NCBI GenBank assembly: GCA_018384375.1
Contig: JAHAYJ010000029.1
Coordinates: forward strand, 1-64,000
From: Lachnospiraceae bacterium
GTDB taxonomy: Bacteria > Bacillota > Clostridia > Lachnospirales > Lachnospiraceae
Reading direction: 5' to 3'
DNA: 64,000 nucleotides
The translations under genes and the position numbers were made by a program. This document shows, in pieces, positions 51,652 to 61,832 of the stretch. The notes beneath the pieces were generated by a model. That model made no database searches. It saw nothing but the letters and a program-made list of their open reading frames with translations, and was not told where the DNA came from. Position 1 is the stretch's first letter. Each line of letters begins with the position of its first letter.

Positions 51652-52497
51652 ATGCACGATTTCTTTTATGGCTGGTACATGAAATGCCAGTCAGAAAACC
51701 AGACGCTGGCAATCATACCGTCTTTTCATCAGGCGAAGGGGAAATGTGACTGCTATATTCAGATCATCACGAATACTGCTGCCCGGTCAATTTCCTTTTC
51801 CCCTGACACCTTTCGTAAGACTAATCAGGGAATCCGAATCGCTGACAACTACTTTGGGAAACACGGGATTCTTTTATCAATAGAAACATCAGAAATAAAA
51901 GTGAAAGGGAAGCTTCGTTTCGGCCCTCTCTCACCCTTAAAATATGACATCATGGGACCGTTTACTTTTATACCGTTTCTGGAATGTCGTCACAGTGTTT
52001 TCAGTATGCGCCATCCTGTCTGCGGCATGGTATCCATCAATGATAAGCCATATTCTTTTCAAGACGGATGGGGATATTGGGAGGGTGACCGTGGCCGTTC
52101 CTTCCCCAAAGAATATGCCTGGACGCAATGTTGTTTCCCGGGTGGTTCCCTAATGCTGTCAGTCGCTGACATTCCTCTTGCCGGTATCCATTTTACCGGG
52201 ATCATAGGCATTGTACTTTGGCAGGGACGGGAATACAGACTGGCTACCTACCTGGGTGCAAAAGCAGTTAAAATCGAGAGCGGAACCCTTCGGATTACAC
52301 AGGGGGATCTGACATTGGAAGCACATTTGCTCAAGGCTGCCAGGCGCCCGCTAAAGGCTCCCAGCAATGGAAGCATGACAAGAATCATCCACGAGAGTGC
52401 CGCATGCCGGGCGTCCTACCGCTTTCGGAAGAAAGATCTCACGATTTTTGCCTTTGAGACAGAGCTTGCTTCCTTTGAATATGAATATCCCTATTGA
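51652..52497 (+). CDS. Tocopherol cyclase-like family protein
   Basis: A 281-residue protein resembling the bacterial branch of PF14249 (tocopherol cyclase-like): FFYGWYMKCQSENQTLAIIP, a beta-rich barrel, then GYWEGDRGRSFPKEYAWTQC, and GIIGIVLWQGREYRLATY. Plants use such enzymes for vitamin E, but an anaerobe is not expected to make tocopherol, so only the lipocalin-like fold should be assumed. The ATG follows GGGAGAGCC. Neighbours give no hint. Confidence 0.75.
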   Translation: MHDFFYGWYMKCQSENQTLAIIPSFHQAKGKCDCYIQIITNTAARSISFSPDTFRKTNQGIRIADNYFGKHGILLSIETSEIKVKGKLRFGPLSPLKYDIMGPFTFIPFLECRHSVFSMRHPVCGMVSINDKPYSFQDGWGYWEGDRGRSFPKEYAWTQCCFPGGSLMLSVADIPLAGIHFTGIIGIVLWQGREYRLATYLGAKAVKIESGTLRITQGDLTLEAHLLKAARRPLKAPSNGSMTRIIHESAACRASYRFRKKDLTIFAFETELASFEYEYPY

Positions 52498-52515
52498 AAA
52501 GACAGAACCATACTG

Positions 52516-53196
52516 CTAGTCAAACAGCAGCTCGTCTACCGTGACAAACTCGTATCCTTTCTGCGTCAGTTCGTCCACGATTTTCAGAGCCGCCGTTACC
52601 GTAGTCTTATATTGGTCATGCATCAAGATAATATCATTTTCCTTTGCTTTACTACAGACGCTCCGCACAATGCGGGCGGCATCGCTGCTGCACCAGTCAA
52701 GGGGATCTATGGTCCAGAGTACCGGGAACATGTTCAGTTCCTTCTCAAATTCCTTGTTCCAGCTACCGTAGGGCGGGCGGACATAAATGGTATCCTGTCC
52801 GGTCACCTCTCTGATCACTTCATTTGTTTTCCGTATCTCCTGCTTAAAGCTCTCTTCATTCTGGGAAGTCAGTTGAATGTGACTATAGGTATGGTTGCCA
52901 ATCAAGTGTCCATCCTCATAGATCTCCTTCACGATTTCCGGATAGGCCTCCACATTTTGTCCGGTAATGAAAAACGTAACCTTTACATTACGTTCCTTTA
53001 GACCCTTCAATAGCTGCTGCGTATAGTATGGATGGGGACCGTCATCGAAGGTCAGCGCTATCTTTTTGCTGTCTGCCTCCTGTATAGCATTTCCCATAGC
53101 TTGAATGCTTCTTTGGGAAAAAACTCCGATCATACACATAACCGCCAGAAATAGCAATAAAATAATACATACCAGAATCCTTTTTTTCAAATTCAT
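52516..53196 (-). CDS. Polysaccharide deacetylase (NodB fold, PdaB-like)
   Basis: An exported zinc enzyme that removes acetyl from GlcNAc/MurNAc-type polymers. The N-terminal membrane segment (6-25) is followed by the NodB catalytic domain: IALTFDDGPHP (motif 1), GHLIGNHTYSH (motif 2, zinc His), YVRPPYGSWN (motif 3), TIDPLDW (motif 4), and ILMHD (motif 5). All catalytic residues are present. The ATG at 53196 has a weak ribosome site, with an in-frame TTG 6 bases earlier. It follows the transglutaminase gene in a run of surface proteins. Confidence 0.9.
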   Translation of the reverse strand: MNLKKRILVCIILLLFLAVMCMIGVFSQRSIQAMGNAIQEADSKKIALTFDDGPHPYYTQQLLKGLKERNVKVTFFITGQNVEAYPEIVKEIYEDGHLIGNHTYSHIQLTSQNEESFKQEIRKTNEVIREVTGQDTIYVRPPYGSWNKEFEKELNMFPVLWTIDPLDWCSSDAARIVRSVCSKAKENDIILMHDQYKTTVTAALKIVDELTQKGYEFVTVDELLFD

Positions 53197-53252
53197 ATAC
53201 AAAGTTCTTTCTGATCCCTTATTTTATCTATATTCTAACGTTCTTCGTCTCA

Positions 53253-54815
53253 TTACCGGATTGTCACGATATGAGTAACCAGATATTTATCCCCCTGCAG
53301 CTGCTCTGTCTCAAGCGTCATTTCACAGGAAGACCCACCGACTGCCGCAAGTGCACTTTCCATATAAGCCTGTCTGTAACTGTCATTCTGATAATTCTGC
53401 ATCCACTGTTCAAGCAGCTCTTCACTCTCTATCACATTCGTAAAAGTATAGGTGCCAATCCCGTTCTGCACGATCTGATCGTAGCAGTCCTCATAATATT
53501 TCTGTAAGTCAGTGATGACCTGCTCCTTAGTCATGCCCACATCCTCAAGGCTTCTTAGCCCGTCATCCAGGTTCTGGGGCTGTTCCTGCTCCGTAGTCTG
53601 TTCCAGATTCCGGTAGACTTGTCCGTTGCAGGGAGGCAGATATACCGACAGTTCCTTGCGGATATGGGTACTTGCATAATCCGCATCCGTCTTATTGAAA
53701 TAATCATAGGTACCGCTTCCGGTATCATCCCATGTGGTATCTACATTGTAATACCCATCCTCCAACGCCACAATATTCCAGGCATGATTTTCACCGGCAT
53801 AGCCCGTGCAGTAATAGCAGGGAATCCCAAGCTGCAAAAGAAGATATTGAAATGCCCGTGCATATCCGGCGCACACCGTCTGTCCGTTTACCAGCGCACT
53901 GTAGGCACTCTGGTTCATTTCTGCTCCCAGATTATAGGTGATCCTGTCGATCAACGCATCATGGACAAATTTCTCCTTCTCATAGTTTCCGGACAGGCTT
54001 TGTGCCTGCGCCAGAATCTGATCTGCATTCTCATAAAAAACTGCTTTGACATTCTCCAAATCCTGTGCTGTACGGTTAAACTGCAGATCAATCTCCACGC
54101 ACTGTCCGTTCCCCCTAAATTTCCCCGAATAAGCCGTATCCATCCAGAATAGCTCCGGATGGTCGCCATATACCGCAGAGAAGACATTTTTCAGCTCTCC
54201 GGGCGTCACTGCCTCTATGGGAGCAAAAACCGGATACAGCGCGTTTGCATTGGCATAAATCTGGCGATACAAATGCTTCCCTGTCTCATCCAGCATGTCA
54301 TAATAAGGATAATAGACCGGATCAAAGGCAAGACCATCTCCGGTATTTCCCACATCCAGCTGCTTTTGAAGGCGGCCTGCCTCCTTTTCGTCGACCTGCT
54401 CCTGTTTATCCTGAATTTCCTGATAACCGCTTTTGCCGGATACCTCCTTAGGGATCACGATTTCAGACTGACTGGGCGGGAGATATTCGGAAGAAGTATC
54501 TGATGCAAGTCCTTCGTTTGCAGTCTCCGTCAGACTGCCATTTTCCGGCTCCTTTACTAAACTGCTTTTATCCTGAACCTGCTCCTGTTCCCCACCGACT
54601 TCCTGCATGGGTGCAGCAGTCTCCGGCTTAAGAACATGGCTCTCAGGCAAAGCGGTGTTTTCCTTGTCTAGATAGACCTCTTCCTGCCTGTTCAAATTCA
54701 TAGAATTCACGATTGACTCCGTAATTTCAGGCTTCAAAGCACATAAAAGAATCAAACCGCAAAGCAATACGATGAGAGCCAATATACAATACAAGATTCT
54801 TCTTAAAATTTTCAT
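53253..54815 (-). CDS. Membrane-anchored transglutaminase-like protein
   Basis: A 520-residue protein with a membrane anchor at 7-28, a long low-complexity Glu/Pro/Gln-rich region (~35-155) and a transglutaminase-like (cysteine protease) domain with the triad visible: Cys in NGQTVCAGYARAF (~320), His in GENHAWNIV (~345) and Asp in YYNVDTTWDD (~360). A C-terminal helical tail follows. It sits outside the membrane. Such proteins may cleave or crosslink peptides in the wall. GAGGAAC is upstream. It is in a run with a DD-carboxypeptidase and a polysaccharide deacetylase. Confidence 0.85.
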   Translation of the reverse strand: MKILRRILYCILALIVLLCGLILLCALKPEITESIVNSMNLNRQEEVYLDKENTALPESHVLKPETAAPMQEVGGEQEQVQDKSSLVKEPENGSLTETANEGLASDTSSEYLPPSQSEIVIPKEVSGKSGYQEIQDKQEQVDEKEAGRLQKQLDVGNTGDGLAFDPVYYPYYDMLDETGKHLYRQIYANANALYPVFAPIEAVTPGELKNVFSAVYGDHPELFWMDTAYSGKFRGNGQCVEIDLQFNRTAQDLENVKAVFYENADQILAQAQSLSGNYEKEKFVHDALIDRITYNLGAEMNQSAYSALVNGQTVCAGYARAFQYLLLQLGIPCYYCTGYAGENHAWNIVALEDGYYNVDTTWDDTGSGTYDYFNKTDADYASTHIRKELSVYLPPCNGQVYRNLEQTTEQEQPQNLDDGLRSLEDVGMTKEQVITDLQKYYEDCYDQIVQNGIGTYTFTNVIESEELLEQWMQNYQNDSYRQAYMESALAAVGGSSCEMTLETEQLQGDKYLVTHIVTIR

Positions 54816-54862
54816 TTTGTTCCTCTTTTGTTTTTATCTTTTAAACTCTGTCTCCTTCGGCC

Positions 54863-56059
54863 TTATCCAAGAAACTGCTTGTAAATATCCACATGGTCAT
54901 AAATGCACTTCCAGACATGATTGGCTCCGGCAGTCACACAGATATAGCCATTTCCTGATGCATCCTCCGCATAGCTGGCGGCACAGTTTCCAGACTGCAC
55001 CACATAACCGGTCTTGGCATAAAGCACCTCACCACCGGCATCCTTGTCCTCGATCCGGCGCAGAAACCAGTTAGAGATCGTGATTCCCTCCGGATGCTGC
55101 TCTGTTGCAGAGGTGGTGTAGCTATGTGCCGAAAGCACCTCCCGGCACAGTTCATTATCCGCTGCAGCCTCCATGATTATTGCCATATCATAGAGCGTAC
55201 AGTAATGCTCCTCATCATAGATGCCTACACAGTTGGTAAAGTGTGCCGTATCTGAAAGGCCAAGCTCTTTCAGCTTTTCATTCATCATCTCCACAAAGGC
55301 TTCCTGGCTTCCCGCAACATAGGTGGCAAGTCCCACCGCCGCATCTGCTCCGGATGGCAGGATTGTCCCATAAAAGAGGTCTCTCACTGTAACTGTCTCA
55401 TCCTTCAAAAATCCCACACTGCTGCAGTCATGAACATAACCGTAGTCCGTAATTTCAAGTGTCATGGTAAAGGTATCGTCAAGAGCCTCCCTATCGATAT
55501 GCTCTGCTGCCACCAGAACCGTGAGAATTTTCGTCATGGATGCCGGATTGATCTTCGTTTTTGCACCCTTCTGTGCCAGGATCTCTCCGCTGCCCACATT
55601 AATCAGAATCGCATTACTGCTGACGATTTCTTCCCCCAGCTGTCTGGTAGCTTCTGTTTCCCTGGCTGAATATTCTTTCCTGGGTGTACTGCCGGCTGAA
55701 TTCCCGTTCTCCTCCTCATTGATTGTCCCTACTGCCACACCTCCTATGGCTGCCAGTTCTCCCTCTTCTCCGGTTCCTTCCATCCTATCAATATATTCCC
55801 AATCTCCTGTAGCTTCTGTATTCTGTGTATTTTCTATCTTTTCTGTATTCTTCTGCTTTTTTGCGGAAATACCGCTTACCGTCTTTACGCCGGCAAAAAG
55901 AATCACGAAAACCAGTACAGCGCCGGCCGCAAGCGGAGCAAGCCTTTTGATCTGCTTCCGGCGCCTGCGTTGTCTTTCTTTTTCCTCCCGCATCTGCCGG
56001 ATCCGCTGCGCGCGGCGCGCACTGATTTCTTCTTCCCTGTTTGTCAACTGTTCATTCAC
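54863..56059 (-). CDS. D-alanyl-D-alanine carboxypeptidase (S11, DacF-like)
   Basis: Trims the terminal D-Ala of peptidoglycan stem peptides. The N-terminus is a cytoplasmic basic stretch (RRAQRIRQMREEKERQRRR), a membrane helix (~45-65), then a linker and the penicillin-binding domain: SxxK in NPASMTKILT (~177), the SxN position as ILPSGADAAVGLA, and KTG in AKTGY. The middle motif reads S-G-A here rather than S-G-N, a variant I recall in other Clostridia. It is anchored by its N-terminus, not by the usual C-terminal amphipathic helix. A charged cytoplasmic tail this long is unusual. Confidence 0.88.
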   Translation of the reverse strand: MNEQLTNREEEISARRAQRIRQMREEKERQRRRRKQIKRLAPLAAGAVLVFVILFAGVKTVSGISAKKQKNTEKIENTQNTEATGDWEYIDRMEGTGEEGELAAIGGVAVGTINEEENGNSAGSTPRKEYSARETEATRQLGEEIVSSNAILINVGSGEILAQKGAKTKINPASMTKILTVLVAAEHIDREALDDTFTMTLEITDYGYVHDCSSVGFLKDETVTVRDLFYGTILPSGADAAVGLATYVAGSQEAFVEMMNEKLKELGLSDTAHFTNCVGIYDEEHYCTLYDMAIIMEAAADNELCREVLSAHSYTTSATEQHPEGITISNWFLRRIEDKDAGGEVLYAKTGYVVQSGNCAASYAEDASGNGYICVTAGANHVWKCIYDHVDIYKQFLG

Positions 56060-56156
56060 CTAAAACATACTCCTTTAAGCTGTGCCATTCCATTGTTGTC
56101 ATTCCCGCTCTGCGGGAGAGCGTACCTTTTAAGTATATGCTAAAACAGTTTTTGTA

Positions 56157-57068
56157 TCAATTATTTCTTTTGTCACAATCCGTTTCCAGGAGACGGATAT
56201 AGTGGTTAGCCTCACGCAGTACATGATCTGCCAGCAGCGGTAAAATAATGGAGGCAATCTTGCAGTCCAGAATACCGTCTGCTCCCGCCGCCTTAAAATC
56301 TCGATATTTCAGTGTTTCCTTGAGTGTCTCTTCGGTCAGACCCATCGCACGACAGTCCTGCTTTCTGGATTTTTCCATAAGCTTTCTGTAATCCATGGCA
56401 AACTGATCTGCTGTCAGAATCAGTTCTTCCTCACTGGGATCCAGCAGTCCTCTGATAAACAGGGCATGCTCCATCATGATCCGGTTCCAGAATTCCTCTG
56501 TTTTCTTTAGGTTTTTGTAAGAAAGCTCTTTGTTTTCCAGCAGTTCCATAACCGTAGCGCGGTACAGCTTCGCTTCCCTTTGAATATGCTGAATAAGCAG
56601 AGGGTAATTGGCATTAAAAAGCCTCCCTCTGCTTACTTCTTCAAGAATATTTTCTTTAAAGTCAATCAGACCATCCAGAAGACGCAGTGCTCTTCGGTTG
56701 ATCTCGGTAACCATTCCGTCTGTTTCCATGAAATCCTCTGAGCAGGACCGGGAACGAAGCCTTAATTCTTCCTCCGTGATCCTGCTGTCAATAGGAACCC
56801 CACTCAGCTGCTGGGTTCTTCTTTCTGCGGGTATGGTAAACTCCGTCACCAGCTCGCCGGATTTAAGGACCTCCTGATTCACTCTTCTGTTGCTGATCGT
56901 GACCACATCACGGAGCAGATCTTCAAACTGTTCCCTGAAGTAGTCTGCTCTCCGGATCCATGCTGTATCTGCGCAGGGAAAGCCTGCCGCCAGAAAGAGT
57001 CCATGCTCCTTCATGATTCTTGCAAAAAATAAATGTGTTTCTAACGATAATGCTGCATAATTTTCCAT
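56157..57068 (-). CDS. DUF2935 protein (tandem hemerythrin-like helical domains)
   Basis: A 303-residue, all-helical protein of two repeats of a ferritin/hemerythrin-like fold: domain 1 starts ETHLFFARIMKEHGLFLAAG, domain 2 starts FWNRIMMEHALFIRGLLDPSE, each with E-x6/7-E-H-type metal ligands, and each ends with a helix containing LIQHIQREAKLY or HVLREANHYIRLL. The matched E-H-x6-R pattern suggests a di-iron or other metal centre. Function unknown; the family is found in Clostridia and bacilli. Confidence 0.85.
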   Translation of the reverse strand: MENYAALSLETHLFFARIMKEHGLFLAAGFPCADTAWIRRADYFREQFEDLLRDVVTISNRRVNQEVLKSGELVTEFTIPAERRTQQLSGVPIDSRITEEELRLRSRSCSEDFMETDGMVTEINRRALRLLDGLIDFKENILEEVSRGRLFNANYPLLIQHIQREAKLYRATVMELLENKELSYKNLKKTEEFWNRIMMEHALFIRGLLDPSEEELILTADQFAMDYRKLMEKSRKQDCRAMGLTEETLKETLKYRDFKAAGADGILDCKIASIILPLLADHVLREANHYIRLLETDCDKRNN

Positions 57069-57131
57069 ATTTCTTCATACCTTATATTTATGGCTTTTTA
57101 CTATCATACGCAAAATAAAAGGTATGGTGCT

Positions 57132-58160
57132 TTAAAAAATCCCTAATAAACGCTGCATGAAAATGCTAACACACGCAATACCGATCCAGCAGCAAAGCCC
57201 CATCAGAATCGGCTTTCCTCCTGTTTTTACCAGCTTCACAATATTGGTATTTAATCCGATTGCCGCCATCGCCATTACGATAAAGAACTTGGACAATTCC
57301 TTAAAGGGCTTGAAAAATGCCACATTCACGCCCGCCATCACGGAAATCGTGGTGATTACGGAAGCAAGAACGAAAAACAAAATAAAAAACGGAAATACCT
57401 TTTTCAAGCTGAAATTGCCATCCCCCTTCTGTCCTGCCTTCTTCATCTTAGCGGTGCGCCAGAAGGCAAGCACCAGTGTGATCGGGATAATGGCAAGGGT
57501 ACGGGTCAGTTTCACAATGGTTGCTGTATCCAGCGCATTTGCCCCCGGATGCATCCCATCCCAGGCTGCAGCTGCTGCTGTTACGGAGGAAGTGTCATTG
57601 ACAGCCGTACCTGCAAACAGTCCGAATCCCTCATTTGTCATGCCAAGCAGACCTCCCAAAGAAGGGAAGATCAAGGCAGCGATTACATTAAACAGGAAAA
57701 TAACAGAAATAGACTGGGCGATCTCCTCATCATCTGCACCGATGACCGGTGCTGTTGCCGCAATGGCAGAACCTCCACAAATAGAAGAGCCTACACCAAC
57801 CAGCGTTGAAATATTGGAGGGCATCTTTAACAGCTTTTGCATGATAAAGGCAATCACCAGTGATGTTGTGATTGTTGAGAGAATAATCGGCAAAGACTGC
57901 AGTCCCACCTTGGCAATCTCCGATAAATTCATGCCAAAGCCAAGCAAAATCACCGCATACTGCAAAATCTTTTTGGAAGTAAAGGTAATGCCACCCTGCA
58001 ATCCTGATTTATCCTTGATCAATAAAGTAATCACCATTCCTGCAAGGATTGCAAATACAGGGCCTCCGATCACCGGAAGCAGCTTGCCCAGATACCAGCA
58101 GGGCAATGCAATCACAAGGCATAGAGCCAGTCCGTAGCCATTCTTTTTTAGAAAGTTCAT
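57132..58160 (-). CDS. YeiH family putative sulfate exporter (UPF0324)
   Basis: A 342-residue membrane protein with about ten hydrophobic segments, matching YeiH/UPF0324: [57 protein letters not shown], and [15 protein letters not shown]. It is annotated in the family as a sulfate or sulfite-type anion exporter; the substrate is not established here. GAGGTACAG precedes the ATG. Confidence 0.9.
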   Translation of the reverse strand: MNFLKKNGYGLALCLVIALPCWYLGKLLPVIGGPVFAILAGMVITLLIKDKSGLQGGITFTSKKILQYAVILLGFGMNLSEIAKVGLQSLPIILSTITTSLVIAFIMQKLLKMPSNISTLVGVGSSICGGSAIAATAPVIGADDEEIAQSISVIFLFNVIAALIFPSLGGLLGMTNEGFGLFAGTAVNDTSSVTAAAAAWDGMHPGANALDTATIVKLTRTLAIIPITLVLAFWRTAKMKKAGQKGDGNFSLKKVFPFFILFFVLASVITTISVMAGVNVAFFKPFKELSKFFIVMAMAAIGLNTNIVKLVKTGGKPILMGLCCWIGIACVSIFMQRLLGIF

Positions 58161-58198
58161 CTTCTGTACCTCACTTATTCTTTTGTATTCATCTTACT

Positions 58199-58378
58199 TT
58201 ATTTTCCGACAAACTGATTGCTCTGTCTGTCATAAAAATATCCGATCCCGTTTAGCTTCTCCTCTGTTTCCGCAAGGCTGATATCAAGATCATCACACAT
58301 CTCTTCAAAGCTTCTATAGTAATCGCGGAGCTTGAGGTTTACATAACTAAGCAACATTACAGGTTCCTTCGGTATCAT
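58199..58378 (-). CDS. DUF4250 small protein
   Basis: A 59-residue protein of the DUF4250 family: MIPKEPVMLLSYVNLKLRDY, then a CDDLDISLAETEEKLNGIGY helix pair and a YDRQSNQFVGK end. The start is the ATG at 58378, 8 bases after AGGAGG; in-frame ATG 58384 and TTG 58399 are less likely. The family is common in Clostridia. The fold looks like a small helical DNA-binding motif, but the role is unknown. Confidence 0.8.
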   Translation of the reverse strand: MIPKEPVMLLSYVNLKLRDYYRSFEEMCDDLDISLAETEEKLNGIGYFYDRQSNQFVGK

Positions 58379-58545
58379 CAACATTTCCTCCTCTTCCAAT
58401 CATTGGCAATCTAATCGTAATATAATATAACAATCCTTTGGCAGTTTCACAAGCCTCTTGACCAAATTGTTCTTTCATAATATAGTAGGGGAACATGAAC
58501 CGACACCGGGTTCCATGAATAGAAATGTAAAAGTGAGGTTTTATC

Positions 58546-59163
58546 TTGTTTCGAAATATTAAGGTTTCATCCTGTATCATCGGACTGACCGGCAGCATCA
58601 TTCTCGCCTTCGGGCTCTATCACGTCCACTCCTGTTCCGGCGTAACAGAGGGCGGGGTACTCGGCATGACGCTACTGTTGCAATACTGGTTTCATATCTC
58701 CCCAGCGGTAACAGGCTTTGTTTTAAACTCTGCCTGTTACCTGTTTGGGGCTAAGCAGTTGGGTAAGGAATTCATCTTCTATTCGGCTCTGTCCACCGCA
58801 GGCTTTTCCCTAGCCTACAAGATCTGTGAACAGTTTGATCCCTTGTGGCCGCAGCTTTATGAAATGCCGCTGCTTGCCTCCGTTGCCGGTGCCCTGTTTG
58901 TGGGCGTAGGCGCCGGACTGTGCGTTAGCATCGGCGGGGCGCCGAGTGGTGACGATGCCCTTGCTATGAGCCTTTCAAAACTTACTCATATTAAGATCCA
59001 ATGGGTTTATCTGCTGTCAGACTTTCTGGTGCTGGCACTTTCCGTCACCTATATTCCTCTTCAGAGACTCGGCTATTCCGTTCTGACCGTGATTTTATCG
59101 GGCCAGATCATCGGATTGCTCCAACGGATCAAGCTTAAGCCTGCTTTAAGGCACCAGCCGTAA
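58546..59163 (+). CDS. YitT-family membrane protein
   Basis: A 205-residue protein with about five to six hydrophobic segments: [56 protein letters not shown] and [19 protein letters not shown], followed by [16 protein letters not shown]. The GVTEGGVLG and G-G-D/S-x-D motifs are typical of YitT/DUF161. The start is TTG at 58546 with GTGAGG 7 bases upstream. Its last 29 bases overlap the 3' end of clpB on the other strand. Confidence 0.8.
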   Translation: MFRNIKVSSCIIGLTGSIILAFGLYHVHSCSGVTEGGVLGMTLLLQYWFHISPAVTGFVLNSACYLFGAKQLGKEFIFYSALSTAGFSLAYKICEQFDPLWPQLYEMPLLASVAGALFVGVGAGLCVSIGGAPSGDDALAMSLSKLTHIKIQWVYLLSDFLVLALSVTYIPLQRLGYSVLTVILSGQIIGLLQRIKLKPALRHQP

Positions 59164-61726
59164 GTGCCTCATTCTCCACAGAAATCAGGATCGTATCTCC
59201 CTGATCCACCTGATCTGCCAGAATCAGCTTAGCGGAAAGAGTTTCCACATACTTCTGAATATATCGCTTCAAAGGTCTTGCACCGTAAACCGGATCATAA
59301 GCATTTTCTACGATAAAGGCCTCTGCCTCAGGCGTCAGCTTGACGGTCAGTTCCCTGTCTGAAAGCCGTCTGTTAAGGTCATCTATGATCAGCTTGATGA
59401 TGCCGGTAATATTGTCCTTGGTCAGCGGCTTAAAGAGGATCGTTTCATCCAGGCGGTTCAGAAATTCCGGTCTGAAATGTGCCCTAAGGTCATTCATAAC
59501 CAGCTTTTCGGCTTCCTCACCAATATGACCATTTGAGTCAATTCCATCAAGCAGATAGGAAGCACCGATATTGGATGTCATGATCAGAATGGTATTTTTA
59601 AAGTCCACCGTCCTTCCCTGGGAGTCTGTAATACGTCCGTCATCCAATACCTGAAGAAGAACGTTAAATACATCCGGGTGTGCCTTCTCAATCTCATCAA
59701 AGAGTACCACAGAATATGGTTTTCTTCTGACTGCTTCAGTAAGTTGTCCCCCCTCCTCATACCCAACATATCCGGGAGGTGCCCCGATCAGTCTGGATAC
59801 AGAGTACTTCTCCATGTATTCACTCATATCGATCCGAACCATATTGTTCTCATCATCAAACAGGGATGCTGCCAGTGCCTTTGCAAGCTCCGTCTTACCT
59901 ACACCGGTAGGTCCGAGAAACAGGAAGGAACCGATGGGCTTGGTAGGGTCTTTGATTCCTGCCTTTGAACGGATAATGGCCTCCGTCACCTTGGTTACAC
60001 CCTCATCCTGTCCTACCACCCTCTTGTGAAGCTCCTCATCCAGATGGAGCGTTTTATTTCTCTCACTCTCCGTCAGCTTGGCAACAGGGATTCCTGTCCA
60101 TCTGGAAATAATTCTTGCAATTTCTTCCTCTGTCACACTTTCATGCACCAGGGACAGATCTTTGTTCTTAACCTGTTCTTCCTCGATTTCCAATTGCTTT
60201 TTCAGAGCCGGAAGTCTGCTGTAGCTCAATTCGGCTGCCTTTTCGTAGTCACCCTCTCTCTGGGCAATTTCAATCTGGCTTCCGATGGCATCAATCTCCT
60301 CACGCAGCTTGGAAAGCTTCTCAACGGAAGCCTTTTCATTTTCCCATTGCGCCTTGCGATTGTTCAGCTCTTCCTTTAACTCAGCCAGCTCCTTCTGAAG
60401 GGTCTCGAGCCGTTCTTGACTTAACCGGTCATCTTCCTTCTTCAGCGCTGTCTCCTCTATTTCCATCTGCATCACCTTACGCTGAAGCTCATCCAGCTCG
60501 GTTGGCATGGAATCCAGCTCTGTCTTGATCAGTGCACAGGCTTCATCTACCAGATCGATCGCCTTATCAGGAAGGAAACGATCCGAAATATATCGGTTAG
60601 ACAGTACCGCAGCACTTACCAGTGCATTGTCCATGATCTTTACGCCGTGATATACCTCATAGCGTTCCTTCAGACCACGAAGAATGGAAATGGTATCCTC
60701 AACAGTAGGTTCCTCCACCATAACAGGCTGGAACCTACGTTCCAGTGCCGCATCCTTCTCAATATACTGTCTGTATTCATCCAGGGTGGTCGCGCCGATA
60801 CAGTGAAGCTCACCCCTTGCCAGCATAGGCTTTAACATATTGCCGGCATCCAGCGCACCGTCTGTCTTTCCGGCTCCCACGATGGTATGCAGCTCGTCAA
60901 TAAACAGAATGATCTGCCCGTCGCTGTTCTTCACATCCTCAAGAACTGCCTTCAGTCGTTCCTCAAATTCACCACGGTATTTGGCACCTGCTACAAGCGC
61001 TCCCATATCCAGTGCAAATATCTTTTTATCCTTCAGACCCTGGGGCACATCTCCGCGGACGATACGCTGTGCCAGTCCCTCTACCACCGCAGTTTTACCT
61101 ACACCGGGCTCACCGATCAGTACCGGATTGTTTTTTGTCTTCCGCGACAAAATACGGATGACATTTCGAATCTCATTATCCCTGCCGATCACAGGGTCAA
61201 GCTTTTGATCTCTCGCCTTTTCTACCAGATCCTGTCCGTATTTGGCAAGCGTGTCATAGGTTGCCTCGGGATTGTCAGAGGTCACTCTCTGATTGCCTCT
61301 CACCGTAGAAAGTGCCTGTAAAAAGCGTTCCCTGGTAATACCGAACTCCTTAAAAAGTTCCTTGATCGCCTTGTTGGGATATTTCATCATGGCAAGGAAC
61401 AGATGCTCTACCGATACATATTCATCCCCGAAGGTTTTCAGCTCATCCTCCGCAGAAATCAGTACCTTATTCAGATCCTGTCCCACATATGCCTGGCCGC
61501 CTTGTACCTTGGTTCTTCTGCTGATCGCTTCCTCTACCTTATTCACAAAGTACTGGGGATTGATCTCCATTTTTTCAATCAGCTTCAGAATCAGGCTGTC
61601 CTCCATTGTAAGCAGGCTGTATAGCAGATGCTCCTGCTCAATTTCCTGATTCCCGTATTCATAGGCAAGCTTCTGGCATCCCTCCACAGCTTCCATAGAT
61701 TTCTGGGTAAATTTATTGATATTCAT
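59135..61726 (-). CDS. clpB: ATP-dependent disaggregase ClpB
   Basis: Hsp100 chaperone that, with DnaK/DnaJ, pulls proteins out of aggregates. About 863 residues: N-domain ([20 protein letters not shown]), AAA-1 with Walker [14 protein letters not shown] and pore loop KYRGEF, a long coiled-coil middle domain (~395-530; [20 protein letters not shown], the ClpB hallmark), then AAA-2 with [14 protein letters not shown] and pore [10 protein letters not shown] chose the ATG at 61726, after GAGGTGG; an earlier ATG would run through the promoter. CIRCE and promoter at 61762-61803. Confidence 0.95.
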   Translation of the reverse strand: MNINKFTQKSMEAVEGCQKLAYEYGNQEIEQEHLLYSLLTMEDSLILKLIEKMEINPQYFVNKVEEAISRRTKVQGGQAYVGQDLNKVLISAEDELKTFGDEYVSVEHLFLAMMKYPNKAIKELFKEFGITRERFLQALSTVRGNQRVTSDNPEATYDTLAKYGQDLVEKARDQKLDPVIGRDNEIRNVIRILSRKTKNNPVLIGEPGVGKTAVVEGLAQRIVRGDVPQGLKDKKIFALDMGALVAGAKYRGEFEERLKAVLEDVKNSDGQIILFIDELHTIVGAGKTDGALDAGNMLKPMLARGELHCIGATTLDEYRQYIEKDAALERRFQPVMVEEPTVEDTISILRGLKERYEVYHGVKIMDNALVSAAVLSNRYISDRFLPDKAIDLVDEACALIKTELDSMPTELDELQRKVMQMEIEETALKKEDDRLSQERLETLQKELAELKEELNNRKAQWENEKASVEKLSKLREEIDAIGSQIEIAQREGDYEKAAELSYSRLPALKKQLEIEEEQVKNKDLSLVHESVTEEEIARIISRWTGIPVAKLTESERNKTLHLDEELHKRVVGQDEGVTKVTEAIIRSKAGIKDPTKPIGSFLFLGPTGVGKTELAKALAASLFDDENNMVRIDMSEYMEKYSVSRLIGAPPGYVGYEEGGQLTEAVRRKPYSVVLFDEIEKAHPDVFNVLLQVLDDGRITDSQGRTVDFKNTILIMTSNIGASYLLDGIDSNGHIGEEAEKLVMNDLRAHFRPEFLNRLDETILFKPLTKDNITGIIKLIIDDLNRRLSDRELTVKLTPEAEAFIVENAYDPVYGARPLKRYIQKYVETLSAKLILADQVDQGDTILISVENEALTAGALKQA

Positions 61727-61761
61727 GACTTGCCACCTCACTTTCCCTTTGTTATAGTCAC

Positions 61762-61790
61762 AATATAGCACCGGCGTTAGCACTCGTCAA
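61762..61790 (-). promoter_or_regulatory. clpB promoter
   Basis: On the minus strand, TTGACG (61785-61790), a 17-base spacer and TATATT (61762-61767). The -35 box lies inside the CIRCE centre, so repressor binding would block it. Confidence 0.8.
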
Positions 61791-61803
61791 TAGAGAGTGC
61801 TAA
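61777..61803. promoter_or_regulatory. CIRCE (HrcA operator) upstream of clpB
   Basis: TTAGCACTC, 9 bases, GAGTGCTAA: an exact match to the CIRCE consensus, the HrcA repressor site of heat-shock genes. hrcA is not in the window. Confidence 0.95.
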
Positions 61804-61832
61804 CAATTTATAAAAAATTTATTCCTATAAAC

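Noticed and set aside
51652-52497. Vitamin E biosynthesis
   Set aside because: Only the family resembles tocopherol cyclase. No other pathway gene is present, so no pathway is claimed.
57157-58137. 326-residue plus-strand ORF antisense to the YeiH gene
   Set aside because: Long open frame caused by codon bias on the other strand. The minus strand has a clear transporter family, start and SD.
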